Of a DNA stretch of 64,000 nt, positions 18,633-25,903 are shown in pieces. The number at the start of each line of letters is the position of its first letter. Within the stretch, counting starts at the first letter, position 1. The DNA is from Aphanothece saxicola GSE-SYN-MK-01-06B (lineage in GTDB: Bacteria > Cyanobacteriota > Cyanobacteriia > PCC-6307 > Cyanobiaceae): assembly GCA_019359745.1 (NCBI GenBank), contig JAHHGT010000007.1, positions 170,045-234,044 of the forward strand. The letters are read 5' to 3'. The notes under the pieces are model-generated. The model was not told where the DNA came from, ran no database searches, and saw nothing but the letters and a program-made list of their open reading frames with translations. A program made the translations under genes and the position numbers.

Positions 18633-19730
18633 CTAGGGGGTTCCCCCCGCCACCGGACTCCACAGCGTGCAGATCGCGACGGCCCGGCCGGAGCGCTCCA
18701 GGCGCACGCAATCGATGGCCCGGGCCTTGGGGCGGTTGATCAGGATCTGGGTGTGCAGGGGCGAGCCCATCCAGCGGGACACGATCAGCTCCGGATTCCA
18801 GGCGCCGGCCGGCATCGGGCAGGCGATCACCTCACTGGTGGGAATGAGTTTGGCCGTCGCCGCCATGCGCTCCTGGAAGGCCCCCCAGCTGGAGCGGTCG
18901 TGGTCGCAGTCACGGCTGTTCAGCACCCCCTCAAGCACCGGGGCCAGATAGGCGGCGTTCCGGGCCGCCAGGTCCGGCGACAGGGGTTGCAAGGCAGGTC
19001 GGCCGGCCTCCCGGCGATAGCGGTTGACGGTCTCCACCAAGGGATCGCGGCTGACCGCCGGTCCGGGCGGGGCGGCGATCACACCGGGGAAACGGCGCTG
19101 CACGAAGGCCTCCAGCGCCGCCATGCCGGGCAGGGGGGCCGTGAACCCCTGGAACAGGGGCCCCCGGAGGATGGCGGCGTAGTCGTCCGCCGTGAGGGGG
19201 CGTTGCCAGAGCAGGGCCCCCTGGCTGGAGAGCCGCAGCCGGGTGCCCCCCGCCACGAGGATCGGCGCCCCGGCCAGGGGCCGCCCATCGGCGAGGGGCT
19301 GGAGCTCCACCGAGCCCTCCAGCACCGCCACCTCCTGCTCGCCACCGTCGAGCAGGGTGATGAGGTAGTTGGTTCCGCGGGTGCTCAGCCGCGAGGAGCG
19401 GGTGCAGCCGTTCTGCGGACCGGACACCAGGATCTGGCCGCTGTTGAGCAGGAAGCAGGTGCTGCCGAGACGCAGCTGGGTGAAGCGGTTGAGGCGGCCG
19501 GCGGCACCGGCGGCGAAGCCCAGCTGGCCGCGGCTCTTCTGGGTGCGGACCAGCTCGGGTGTGAACGCCCTCTCCTGGACGTGGGCCTGGCGGCGTTCAA
19601 TGAACAGCTCCGGGCCATCGAGGATCTCCTGAACGACCGCCGATCCCGCGGGGCTGGCCTGACCAGCGCAGGGCCAGGCCAGGGCCGCCGCCAACGCGGT
19701 CAGCAGGAGGGGTCGCTGTCGGAGGATCAC
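18633..19730 (-). CDS. secreted FecR-like protein with C-terminal CAP/SCP domain
   Basis: A 365-residue exported protein with a signal peptide (about 7-25, cut near GQA-SP). The FecR-like domain (about 30-195) shares long identical blocks with the next upstream gene, for example GAAGRLNRF, GQILVSG and RGTNYL. Residues 225-360 resemble the CAP (SCP/PR-1) fold: VNRYRREAGRPAL at its start, a central helix, then VSRWMGSPLHTQIL, which matches the CAP WMxSPxHxxxI signature. CAP domains act in the periplasm or outside the cell, binding lipids or partners. It starts four bases downstream of its paralogue, so the pair looks like a tandem duplication in which one copy gained a CAP domain. Confidence 0.8.
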   Translation of the reverse strand: MILRQRPLLLTALAAALAWPCAGQASPAGSAVVQEILDGPELFIERRQAHVQERAFTPELVRTQKSRGQLGFAAGAAGRLNRFTQLRLGSTCFLLNSGQILVSGPQNGCTRSSRLSTRGTNYLITLLDGGEQEVAVLEGSVELQPLADGRPLAGAPILVAGGTRLRLSSQGALLWQRPLTADDYAAILRGPLFQGFTAPLPGMAALEAFVQRRFPGVIAAPPGPAVSRDPLVETVNRYRREAGRPALQPLSPDLAARNAAYLAPVLEGVLNSRDCDHDRSSWGAFQERMAATAKLIPTSEVIACPMPAGAWNPELIVSRWMGSPLHTQILINRPKARAIDCVRLERSGRAVAICTLWSPVAGGTP

Positions 19731-19734
19731 GGGC

Positions 19735-20463
19735 TCAGAAGAAGCGCGGCAGACCGAAGGGCAGCGACGGCGTGCTGATCGGCACGGGCAGGTTCACCCC
19801 CGGCACCCTGGAGCGGATGTAGCTCTCCAGGGAGCCGTAGGCCGGCAGGGGCACCCGGAACCCCTGGAAGAGGGGGCCGCCGAGGATGCCGTTGTAGTCG
19901 CTCACGCTGAGCCCCAGGATCGCCAGCACCACCCCGGCGGGGGAGAGGCGCAGCTTCTGGCCCGCCTCCACCGTGGTGGCGGGTTTGCCGGTGGGCTCCC
20001 CATCGGCGAGAGGTTCCACCTCCACGGACCCCTCCAGCACGGAGATCTCCGCCTCCCCTGACTCGCTGACGTCGAGGAGGTAGTTGGTGCCCCGCACGCT
20101 GAGGCGGGCGGAACGGGTGCAACCGCTCTGCTTGCCCGACACCAGAATCTGGCCCTTCTCGATCAGGAAGCAGCCCTGGCCGAGCTTGAGCAGGGCGAAG
20201 CGGTTCAGGCGTCCGGCGGCGCCGCTGTCGAATCGGATCTGGCCGCGACTGTTCTGGGTGCTGACCTTCTGGGGGGCGACGGCCTTCTGCTTCACCTTGG
20301 CCGTCTTGCCATCGATGAACATCTCGTTGCCATCGAGGATCTCCTGCACAACGGCACTTTCGGAGGCCTCCACCGGCAGCGGCCCGACGGCCGGACCCGC
20401 CAGCAGGATCAGGATCGGCAGAAACGACAGGCTCGGCAGGGCGCTCGACAGGCGGTGGCGCAT
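19735..20463 (-). CDS. secreted FecR-like protein (paralogue of the FecR-CAP protein)
   Basis: A 242-residue exported protein with a signal peptide ending near VEA-SES (about residue 34). It then carries a FecR-like beta domain with SAVVQEILDG, TQNSRGQIRFDSGAAGRLNRF, GQILVSGKQSGCTRSARLSVRGTNYL and a second half SVEVEPLADGEP. The same block order occurs in the downstream gene, four bases away. Two cysteines (in GCFL and GCTR) are kept in both copies and could form a disulphide. The ATG at 20463 precedes the signal peptide; an upstream ATG at 20514 gives a poor leader. It probably works with the neighbouring CHASE2 cyclases. Confidence 0.78.
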   Translation of the reverse strand: MRHRLSSALPSLSFLPILILLAGPAVGPLPVEASESAVVQEILDGNEMFIDGKTAKVKQKAVAPQKVSTQNSRGQIRFDSGAAGRLNRFALLKLGQGCFLIEKGQILVSGKQSGCTRSARLSVRGTNYLLDVSESGEAEISVLEGSVEVEPLADGEPTGKPATTVEAGQKLRLSPAGVVLAILGLSVSDYNGILGGPLFQGFRVPLPAYGSLESYIRSRVPGVNLPVPISTPSLPFGLPRFF

Positions 20464-20539
20464 TCGCTCAAGGCTCCGGGTCCGGATCGCTGCATTCTGC
20501 TCGGCGGGGCCCAAAACGCATCCGCAGACCTCAAAAGCA

Positions 20540-21244
20540 TCACCGGGCGCAGAAGCGCACCGTCAGGCTGAGTCGGTCCTTCGGAAGCGCCAGCTCGGCC
20601 GGATCGAAGGGCGGGGCCGCATCGGCTGCGGCGGCACGCATCAACATCGGCCGCATTTCGTTGCCGTCCAGCTGCACCTCCAGGGGGTTGAGCCTGCTCA
20701 GGCCAACGGCGGCGGCCACCTCCCGAGCCTGGGCGAGGGCATCCTGGTAAGCCCCCCTCAGCAGCTGGCGCCGCACGGCCCCATCGAGGCCGCGATCGGC
20801 CTCGGTGCCCACAGGCGACAGGCGCACCCCTGGCAGGGCCCCCACCTCCCGGATCAGGGCCTGCAGCCGCTGGGGCACCAGACGCCCGCTGACCTGCAGG
20901 TTGGCCGTCACCGCTGCCGGCCGGCTGCGATCCGCCTCGCGCCGCCAGGTGCTTGGCGAGGTGACCCTCAGTTCCTCCACCTGCTGCCCCTGCAGCACCG
21001 TGCGCACCGCCGCCAGGCGCTCCTGCAGGCTCTGGAGCGCACCATCGGCTGTTGGTGCCTCCGCCTCCAGGGACAGGGAGAACGACAGCCGTCGTGTGGG
21101 CCGTTCCTGTTCGGCACTGCCCCGGGCCTCGAGCAGGGTGCCCTCACAGCGCAGCTGCACCTGGGCGCCGGCGGCGCCAGGCCAGGTGCCGGTCGCCACC
21201 AGAACCAGCAGCAGCACAGCCGGACGCAGGCAGATCGGTCGCAT
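20540..21244 (-). CDS. SIMPL-domain (DUF541) exported protein
   Basis: A 234-residue protein with an N-terminal signal peptide (about 8-27, ending GAAGA-QVQ). The remainder has the SIMPL/DUF541 pattern: an early strand ending in LSFSLSLEAEAPTADGALQSL, a middle VTANLQVSGRL, and late ARGAYQDALAQAREVAAAVGLS and RLSLTVRF strands. SIMPL proteins are periplasmic or outer-membrane factors of poorly known role. It sits 76 bases upstream of the FecR pair on the same strand and is divergent from the MscS-type channel, 88 bases between starts. The ATG at 21244 starts the signal peptide; upstream extension is unlikely. Confidence 0.8.
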   Translation of the reverse strand: MRPICLRPAVLLLVLVATGTWPGAAGAQVQLRCEGTLLEARGSAEQERPTRRLSFSLSLEAEAPTADGALQSLQERLAAVRTVLQGQQVEELRVTSPSTWRREADRSRPAAVTANLQVSGRLVPQRLQALIREVGALPGVRLSPVGTEADRGLDGAVRRQLLRGAYQDALAQAREVAAAVGLSRLNPLEVQLDGNEMRPMLMRAAAADAAPPFDPAELALPKDRLSLTVRFCAR

Positions 21245-21332
21245 CAACAGGGGAACGGCTGCTCCCAGCCTGCTCTCTCCTTGGGCCGACGGCCAGGGTC
21301 GGCGGCAGGATAGGGCGATCGAAGCGAGCGCC

Positions 21333-22814
21333 TTGGCCCTGCTGCAGATCTGGATCAGCGCCCTGCTCGCCACGGCCGGGCTGCTGGTGCTGGCCCGTCT
21401 CTGCCAACACAGGCAACTGCCGACCGTGCCGTTGCGACTGCCGCTGCTGGCCATCGCCGCCTGGGCCCTGCTGAGTTCCCTGCCGCTGCAGGGCTTGCCG
21501 CCCGCCTACCGGGTGTGGGTGCTGCTCACCGACGACCTGCTGCTCACCTACGCCGCCATCCTCCTGGCCCTGTGGGCGACCCTGCAGGTGCCCGCCCACC
21601 TGGGGCTGTGGCGTCCACCGCCCCAGCTGCTGATGCAGCTGCTCACCCTCGGCAGCGGTGCCCTGGCCACGGTGGTGCTGGTGCGGCAATCGGCGCGGCT
21701 GGATCTGGTGGGACTGGTGACCACCTCCGCCGTGCTCACCGCCGTGATCGGCCTGGCGGCCCAGGAGTCGCTCAAGGACCTGTTCGCGGGCCTGGAACTG
21801 CAGCTGGGGGACGAGTTCACCGAAGGGGACTTTCTGGAGCTGGACGAGGGGGTGCGCGGGGTGGTCGTGCAGGTGAACTGGCGGGACACCATGCTCCGCA
21901 ACATGGATGGCCAGCTGGTGGTGGTCCCCAACAGCCTCGTCACCGAGCGGGTGCTGCGCAACCTCGGCCGCTCCGGGGCCGTCAGCAACCGGTTCAGCGT
22001 CGGCCTCGACTACGACCTGCCGCCGGCCCAGGCCAGGGCCCTGCTGGAGAAGGTGGTGCTGCAGCACCCCAGGGTGCTGCGCGAACCGGCCCCCCGCATC
22101 CGGGTGCAGGAGTTCCAGGACAGTGCCATCGCCTACGAGCTGCAGGTGTGGCAGCGGGAACTGGGAGACGGTGCCATCGGCGATCTGCGCAGTGATCTTC
22201 TGGAGCAGATCTGGTACGCCCTGGCCCGGGAGGGCCAGAGCATTCCCTTCCCGGTGCGGGAGCTGCAGCCGCGCCGCCCCAGGGACAGGGCCCAGCGGCC
22301 CGGCCGCCCCTCTCCCCAGCAGTGCTGCCAGACCCTGGCCAGCGCCGGACTGTTCACCGAACTGAGCGGCGAGCAACTGGAAACGTTGGTCGAGGGCAGC
22401 CACCAGGTGGCCTACGGGCCCGGCGAGGCGGTGGTGCAGGAGGGGGCCGAGGGCCGCTCGATGTTCCACGTGCTCCGGGGGACCGTGGAGATCCTCAAGG
22501 AGATCGAACCGGGCCACACCGTGGCGGTGCGCCAGCTGGGGCCCGGCGAGGTGTTCGGCGAGATGACCCTCTTCCTCGACGCCCCCCGCAGCGCCACGGT
22601 GCGGGCCACGGAGGAATGCCTGCTGCTGGAGGTGGACCGGGACAGCATCAAGGGCCTGCTGGACGCGAATCCGGACCTGCTGGAGCGCTTCGCCGCCATG
22701 GTGCAGGAGCGGCAGGCGGAGCTGAAAAGCCTGGATCGTGAACAGCACACCGAACGCTCCAATGCTCTCCTGGACACGATGAAACGGCTCTTCTTCGCCT
22801 TCAAGGGCACCTGA
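21333..22814 (+). CDS. MscS-family channel with C-terminal cyclic-nucleotide-binding domain (bCNG type)
   Basis: A 493-residue membrane protein. Three to four transmembrane helices (about 3-22, 36-52, 66-84 and the pore helix 105-150) lead into the MscS beta domain (about 160-310, with VVVPNSLVTERVLRNL). A CRP-type domain follows at 335-455, with FGEMTLFLDAPRSAT holding the phosphate-binding E410, R419 and S420. This is the layout of bacterial cyclic-nucleotide-gated channels of the MscS superfamily, which respond to cAMP. No ATG precedes the first helix; the TTG at 21333 is in frame and well placed, so it is the chosen but uncertain start. Its stop overlaps the start of a CHASE2 cyclase by one base, strongly suggesting a channel-cyclase unit. 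Confidence 0.87.
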   Translation: MALLQIWISALLATAGLLVLARLCQHRQLPTVPLRLPLLAIAAWALLSSLPLQGLPPAYRVWVLLTDDLLLTYAAILLALWATLQVPAHLGLWRPPPQLLMQLLTLGSGALATVVLVRQSARLDLVGLVTTSAVLTAVIGLAAQESLKDLFAGLELQLGDEFTEGDFLELDEGVRGVVVQVNWRDTMLRNMDGQLVVVPNSLVTERVLRNLGRSGAVSNRFSVGLDYDLPPAQARALLEKVVLQHPRVLREPAPRIRVQEFQDSAIAYELQVWQRELGDGAIGDLRSDLLEQIWYALAREGQSIPFPVRELQPRRPRDRAQRPGRPSPQQCCQTLASAGLFTELSGEQLETLVEGSHQVAYGPGEAVVQEGAEGRSMFHVLRGTVEILKEIEPGHTVAVRQLGPGEVFGEMTLFLDAPRSATVRATEECLLLEVDRDSIKGLLDANPDLLERFAAMVQERQAELKSLDREQHTERSNALLDTMKRLFFAFKGT

Positions 22815-24766
22815 TGGACAGCAAGACAGGGCCCGGATCCGCAGTGACCTCTCTGCTGGCACGGCTGGGGCTGCACCATCTGGGGGATGGCGTGCGGTCG
22901 CTGGTGCCCTACGCGGCGGCGGGCCTGCTGCTGCTGGCGCTGCAGCGCAGCCCCATCAACGAAACCCTCAACCTGCTGCTCTACGACCTGATCACCAGCC
23001 TGCGCCCGGCTCCCCCGGGCACCGACAAGGCGATCACGATCATCGGCATCGATGAATCCGACCTGGCCGCCTATGGGTTCCCGATCGACGACAAGGTGCT
23101 CTGCGACGCCATCGACCGGCTGAGCGCCGGGGGGGCCGTGGCGATCGGCCTCGACATCTACCGCGACCAGGGGGTCGGCCCCGACCAGGCCTGCCTGCGG
23201 GAGCGCTTCCGCACCAATCCGCGCCTTGTCTCGATCTTCAATGTGGCCGAAGCCATCGGCCCGGTGCCGAGCACACCGCCCGATCGGCGCGGCTTCAACG
23301 ACCTGGTGCTGGATGCCGACGGGGTGATCCGGCGTGATCTGGTGCATGTGGCCGGCCAGGACGACGCCACCGTGTCCCTGCCCCTGCGCCTGCTGGAGGT
23401 GGGCAAGGGCCAGCGGAGCCTGCGGCAGCGGCTCGAGAAGGGGAGCGAACCCGGCCCCTGGCTGGATCCGGCCTCCGGGGGCTACGACCAGCTGGATGCC
23501 GCCGGGTTCCAGCAGATGCTGTCCTTCCACCAGCTCGGCAGCTTCCACCTCTGGAATCTCCAGGATGTGCTTGGCCGCCGGCCGATCCCCGCCGACCAGA
23601 TCCGCGGCCACATCGTGCTGATCGGCAGCACCGCCCCCAGCCTGCGGGACCTGTTCCCCGTGCCCCAGACCCGCTCCGCCCTCGGGGCCAAGCAGCTGCT
23701 GGTGCCGGGCGTCGAGATCCATGCCCATCGCCTGGCCGCCCTGATGGACCGCAGCGTGGCCGGCGATCCGCGGCGGCTGCGCACATTGCCGGGCTGGGTG
23801 GAGCGGGTCGCCGAGGTGCTGGCCGTGGTGCTGGGGATCGTGCTGGGGGAAGCCTTCCGGCTGCTGCGCCGCAGCGTGATCGTGGTGGCGCTGGTGGCCG
23901 CCCTGATGGTCGGTGGCGCCGTGCTGCTGCTCTACAACTCCGTCTGGGTGGGTCTGAGCCTGCCCCTCACCGGTCTGATCGCCATGGCCGGTGCAGCCTG
24001 GGTGCGCCGGGGGGCCTCCAGCCAGAAGCAACGCCAGCAGATCGAGCGGCTGCTCGGCCAGACCACCTCCCCGGCCGTCGCCCGCCAGCTCTGGAACCAG
24101 CGGGATGGGCTGCTCAGCGACGGTCGCTTCGAGGGGCGCCAGCTGCCGGTCACGGTGCTGATGTCGGACACCTGCTCGTTCACGAGCGTGTCGGAGCGCC
24201 TCACCCCCGGCGAGCTGCTCGACTGGCTGAACCGGGGCATGGCCCTGTTCGTGCCGGCCATCACACGCCGGGGCGGCATGGTCAACAAGTTCACCGGCGA
24301 CGGGCTGCTGGCCGTGTTCGGCGCCCCCCTCAGCAGCGGCGAGCAGGCGGACGCCAAGGCCGCGATCGATGCCGCCCTGGCGATCCAGCGGGCCGTGGCC
24401 AGCCTCAACGAGGAGCTGGAGCAGGAGGGGCTGCCGGCCATGGGCCTGCGCATCGGCGTCCACTCCGGCGCCGTGCTGGCGGGATCGATGGGCAGCAGCG
24501 AACGGCTGGAGTACGCCGTGATCGGCGATGCCGTGAACTGCGCCGCCCGGCTGGAGAGCCTCGACAAGGAGCGTCAGACCAACCTCTGCCGGGTGCTCGT
24601 GTCCTCCAGCACGGTGGACCTGCTGCCCACGGGGCTGCCGCTGGAGTGGCTCGACTGGGGCGCGTTGAGCGTCAAGGGACGCACCGAACCCCTGCGCATC
24701 TGGGAGCTGCGGGGTGGCCTCAGGCGGGGCAGCGCACTGGAATCCTCTCCGGCCACTGGGAGGTGA
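22814..24766 (+). CDS. CHASE2-domain class III cyclase (third of three), coupled to the channel gene
   Basis: A 650-residue membrane cyclase. A first helix (about 30-45) precedes the CHASE2 sensor (about 50-320), three helices (about 333-395) and the catalytic domain (about 440-640). D452 and D496 bind metals, K492 is kept, and N575 and R579 are present. The residue that is Thr in the other two cyclases is Ala here (A568 in EYAVIGD), which could change base selection or activity. The first metal motif is also unusual (MSDTCSFT). Translation is probably coupled to the channel gene through TGATG at 22812-22816. It overlaps the convergent DUF928 gene by 47 bases. Confidence 0.9.
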   Translation: MDSKTGPGSAVTSLLARLGLHHLGDGVRSLVPYAAAGLLLLALQRSPINETLNLLLYDLITSLRPAPPGTDKAITIIGIDESDLAAYGFPIDDKVLCDAIDRLSAGGAVAIGLDIYRDQGVGPDQACLRERFRTNPRLVSIFNVAEAIGPVPSTPPDRRGFNDLVLDADGVIRRDLVHVAGQDDATVSLPLRLLEVGKGQRSLRQRLEKGSEPGPWLDPASGGYDQLDAAGFQQMLSFHQLGSFHLWNLQDVLGRRPIPADQIRGHIVLIGSTAPSLRDLFPVPQTRSALGAKQLLVPGVEIHAHRLAALMDRSVAGDPRRLRTLPGWVERVAEVLAVVLGIVLGEAFRLLRRSVIVVALVAALMVGGAVLLLYNSVWVGLSLPLTGLIAMAGAAWVRRGASSQKQRQQIERLLGQTTSPAVARQLWNQRDGLLSDGRFEGRQLPVTVLMSDTCSFTSVSERLTPGELLDWLNRGMALFVPAITRRGGMVNKFTGDGLLAVFGAPLSSGEQADAKAAIDAALAIQRAVASLNEELEQEGLPAMGLRIGVHSGAVLAGSMGSSERLEYAVIGDAVNCAARLESLDKERQTNLCRVLVSSSTVDLLPTGLPLEWLDWGALSVKGRTEPLRIWELRGGLRRGSALESSPATGR

Positions 24767-25409
24767 TCAGATCGGCCAGGCCGAAGGTGGCGCCCACCTC
24801 CTCGCGGGACACGCTGGAACCGCAGGAGCGGTGCAGCTTGGCCAGGGAGGCCTGCACGGCCGCATCTTCCTGGGAGGCTTCCGTCACCAGCAGGCTCAGG
24901 GCCGGCGGCGAGTCGGCGGCCACAAAGTTCAGCGGATCGGCCGGGGTGGGGGTGGCCGCTGCACCGGGGCAGACGTAGCTCGACTCCCACATCGTCGGCA
25001 CCTTCACCGGGGGCAGGGTGAGCAAGGTGATGCCTGGAGAGGAGGCCGGCAGCACCCGGCGCTGGCCCGAAGCCATGGCCCCATCCACGGTGCCGCGGTC
25101 GCTCAACGGGCGGAAGGTGATCTCCAGGGGGCTGGGGGAGGCGCTGGGACCTTCGAGGACGCCGAGGAAACGGGCCTTGCCAGGCGCGAAGACACTGCTG
25201 GCGGGCACCAGATGGGCAAGAAGACGACTGGCGCATTCACCTCGGGTTCCTCCCCCGACCCGCCTGCCGGGAAAACTTTTACGCAACTCACTCTGGGCCT
25301 GGGCCTGCGGCGGCTCGATCACCGCCAGGGGGGCCAGGGTCAGGAGGGAAGCGGCCAGCCCTACGAAAGGGGCACGTCGCGAAGAACCCACGCCGGGAAT
25401 TCGGACCAT
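24720..25409 (-). CDS. DUF928-family exported protein
   Basis: A 229-residue protein with a signal peptide (about 13-38, ending PPQAQA). It has the cyanobacterial DUF928 start GRRVGGGTRGECA, then LLAHLVPASSVF, the strand-rich centre and TMWESSYVCP. Length is near the usual 230-260. Function is unknown; I associate these proteins with neighbourhoods holding CHASE2, CHAT and ShlB/FhaC-type genes, as here. Possible starts are ATG 25457, 25430 and 25409; the last sits directly before a normal signal peptide. The 3' end overlaps the cyclase gene on the other strand by 47 bases. It probably follows the DUF3307 gene in one transcript. Confidence 0.75.
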   Translation of the reverse strand: MVRIPGVGSSRRAPFVGLAASLLTLAPLAVIEPPQAQAQSELRKSFPGRRVGGGTRGECASRLLAHLVPASSVFAPGKARFLGVLEGPSASPSPLEITFRPLSDRGTVDGAMASGQRRVLPASSPGITLLTLPPVKVPTMWESSYVCPGAAATPTPADPLNFVAADSPPALSLLVTEASQEDAAVQASLAKLHRSCGSSVSREEVGATFGLADLITSQWPERIPVRCPA

Positions 25410-25453
25410 GGAACGGGATCTGACGGCCATAGGGGAACCAGCAACCTTTCTCT

Positions 25454-25813
25454 TCATTGGAACCAGAGTGGTGTGGAGGCCTGTCGAATCGCCAGCCAGG
25501 CCCAGAGGAGCTTGCAGATGATGTGAAGCGCCTGATCGAAGGACAGGGTCCACAGACGTCGGCATTTGCCGAAGTCAATCAACAGATGCACACCCCATTC
25601 TGCCACACCTAATAGGGGTGACTGGGTGACCATGCCCACAAGAAATCCGTGGATGGCGGCATGGGAGGTGAGCCACCACCCCCAGCCGAGGGTCACCCCG
25701 CAACCTGGGCATTTCTCCCGCGCCATGCGGTCGCTCTGGAGCCCGAAATCGCCGAGGAAATGGGCCATCGCCAGCATCAGAAAGACGTTGAAGACCGCTG
25801 GAAGATCAGGCAC
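25454..25813 (-). CDS. DUF3307-family membrane protein
   Basis: A 119-residue membrane protein in this reading. It has MAHFLGDFGLQSDRMAREK, a central SHAAIHGFLVGMV helix, HLLIDFGKCRR and a final DQALHIICKLLWAWL, which fit the DUF3307 pattern of His/Asp-rich four-helix membrane proteins. The frame stays open to an ATG at 25888, but the GTG at 25813 lies closer to the conserved start, so the N-terminus is uncertain. It lies between the secreted CHAT protein and the DUF928 gene on the same strand. Role unknown. Confidence 0.7.
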   Translation of the reverse strand: MPDLPAVFNVFLMLAMAHFLGDFGLQSDRMAREKCPGCGVTLGWGWWLTSHAAIHGFLVGMVTQSPLLGVAEWGVHLLIDFGKCRRLWTLSFDQALHIICKLLWAWLAIRQASTPLWFQ

Positions 25814-25903
25814 TGAATGAGGAACTGGGTGGACCGTGGAGACCCACCACACGTGGGGCAGGGAGAGGGAAGGACTCAGGCCAGGCAAGCCTTTGTTGAT
25901 GGA

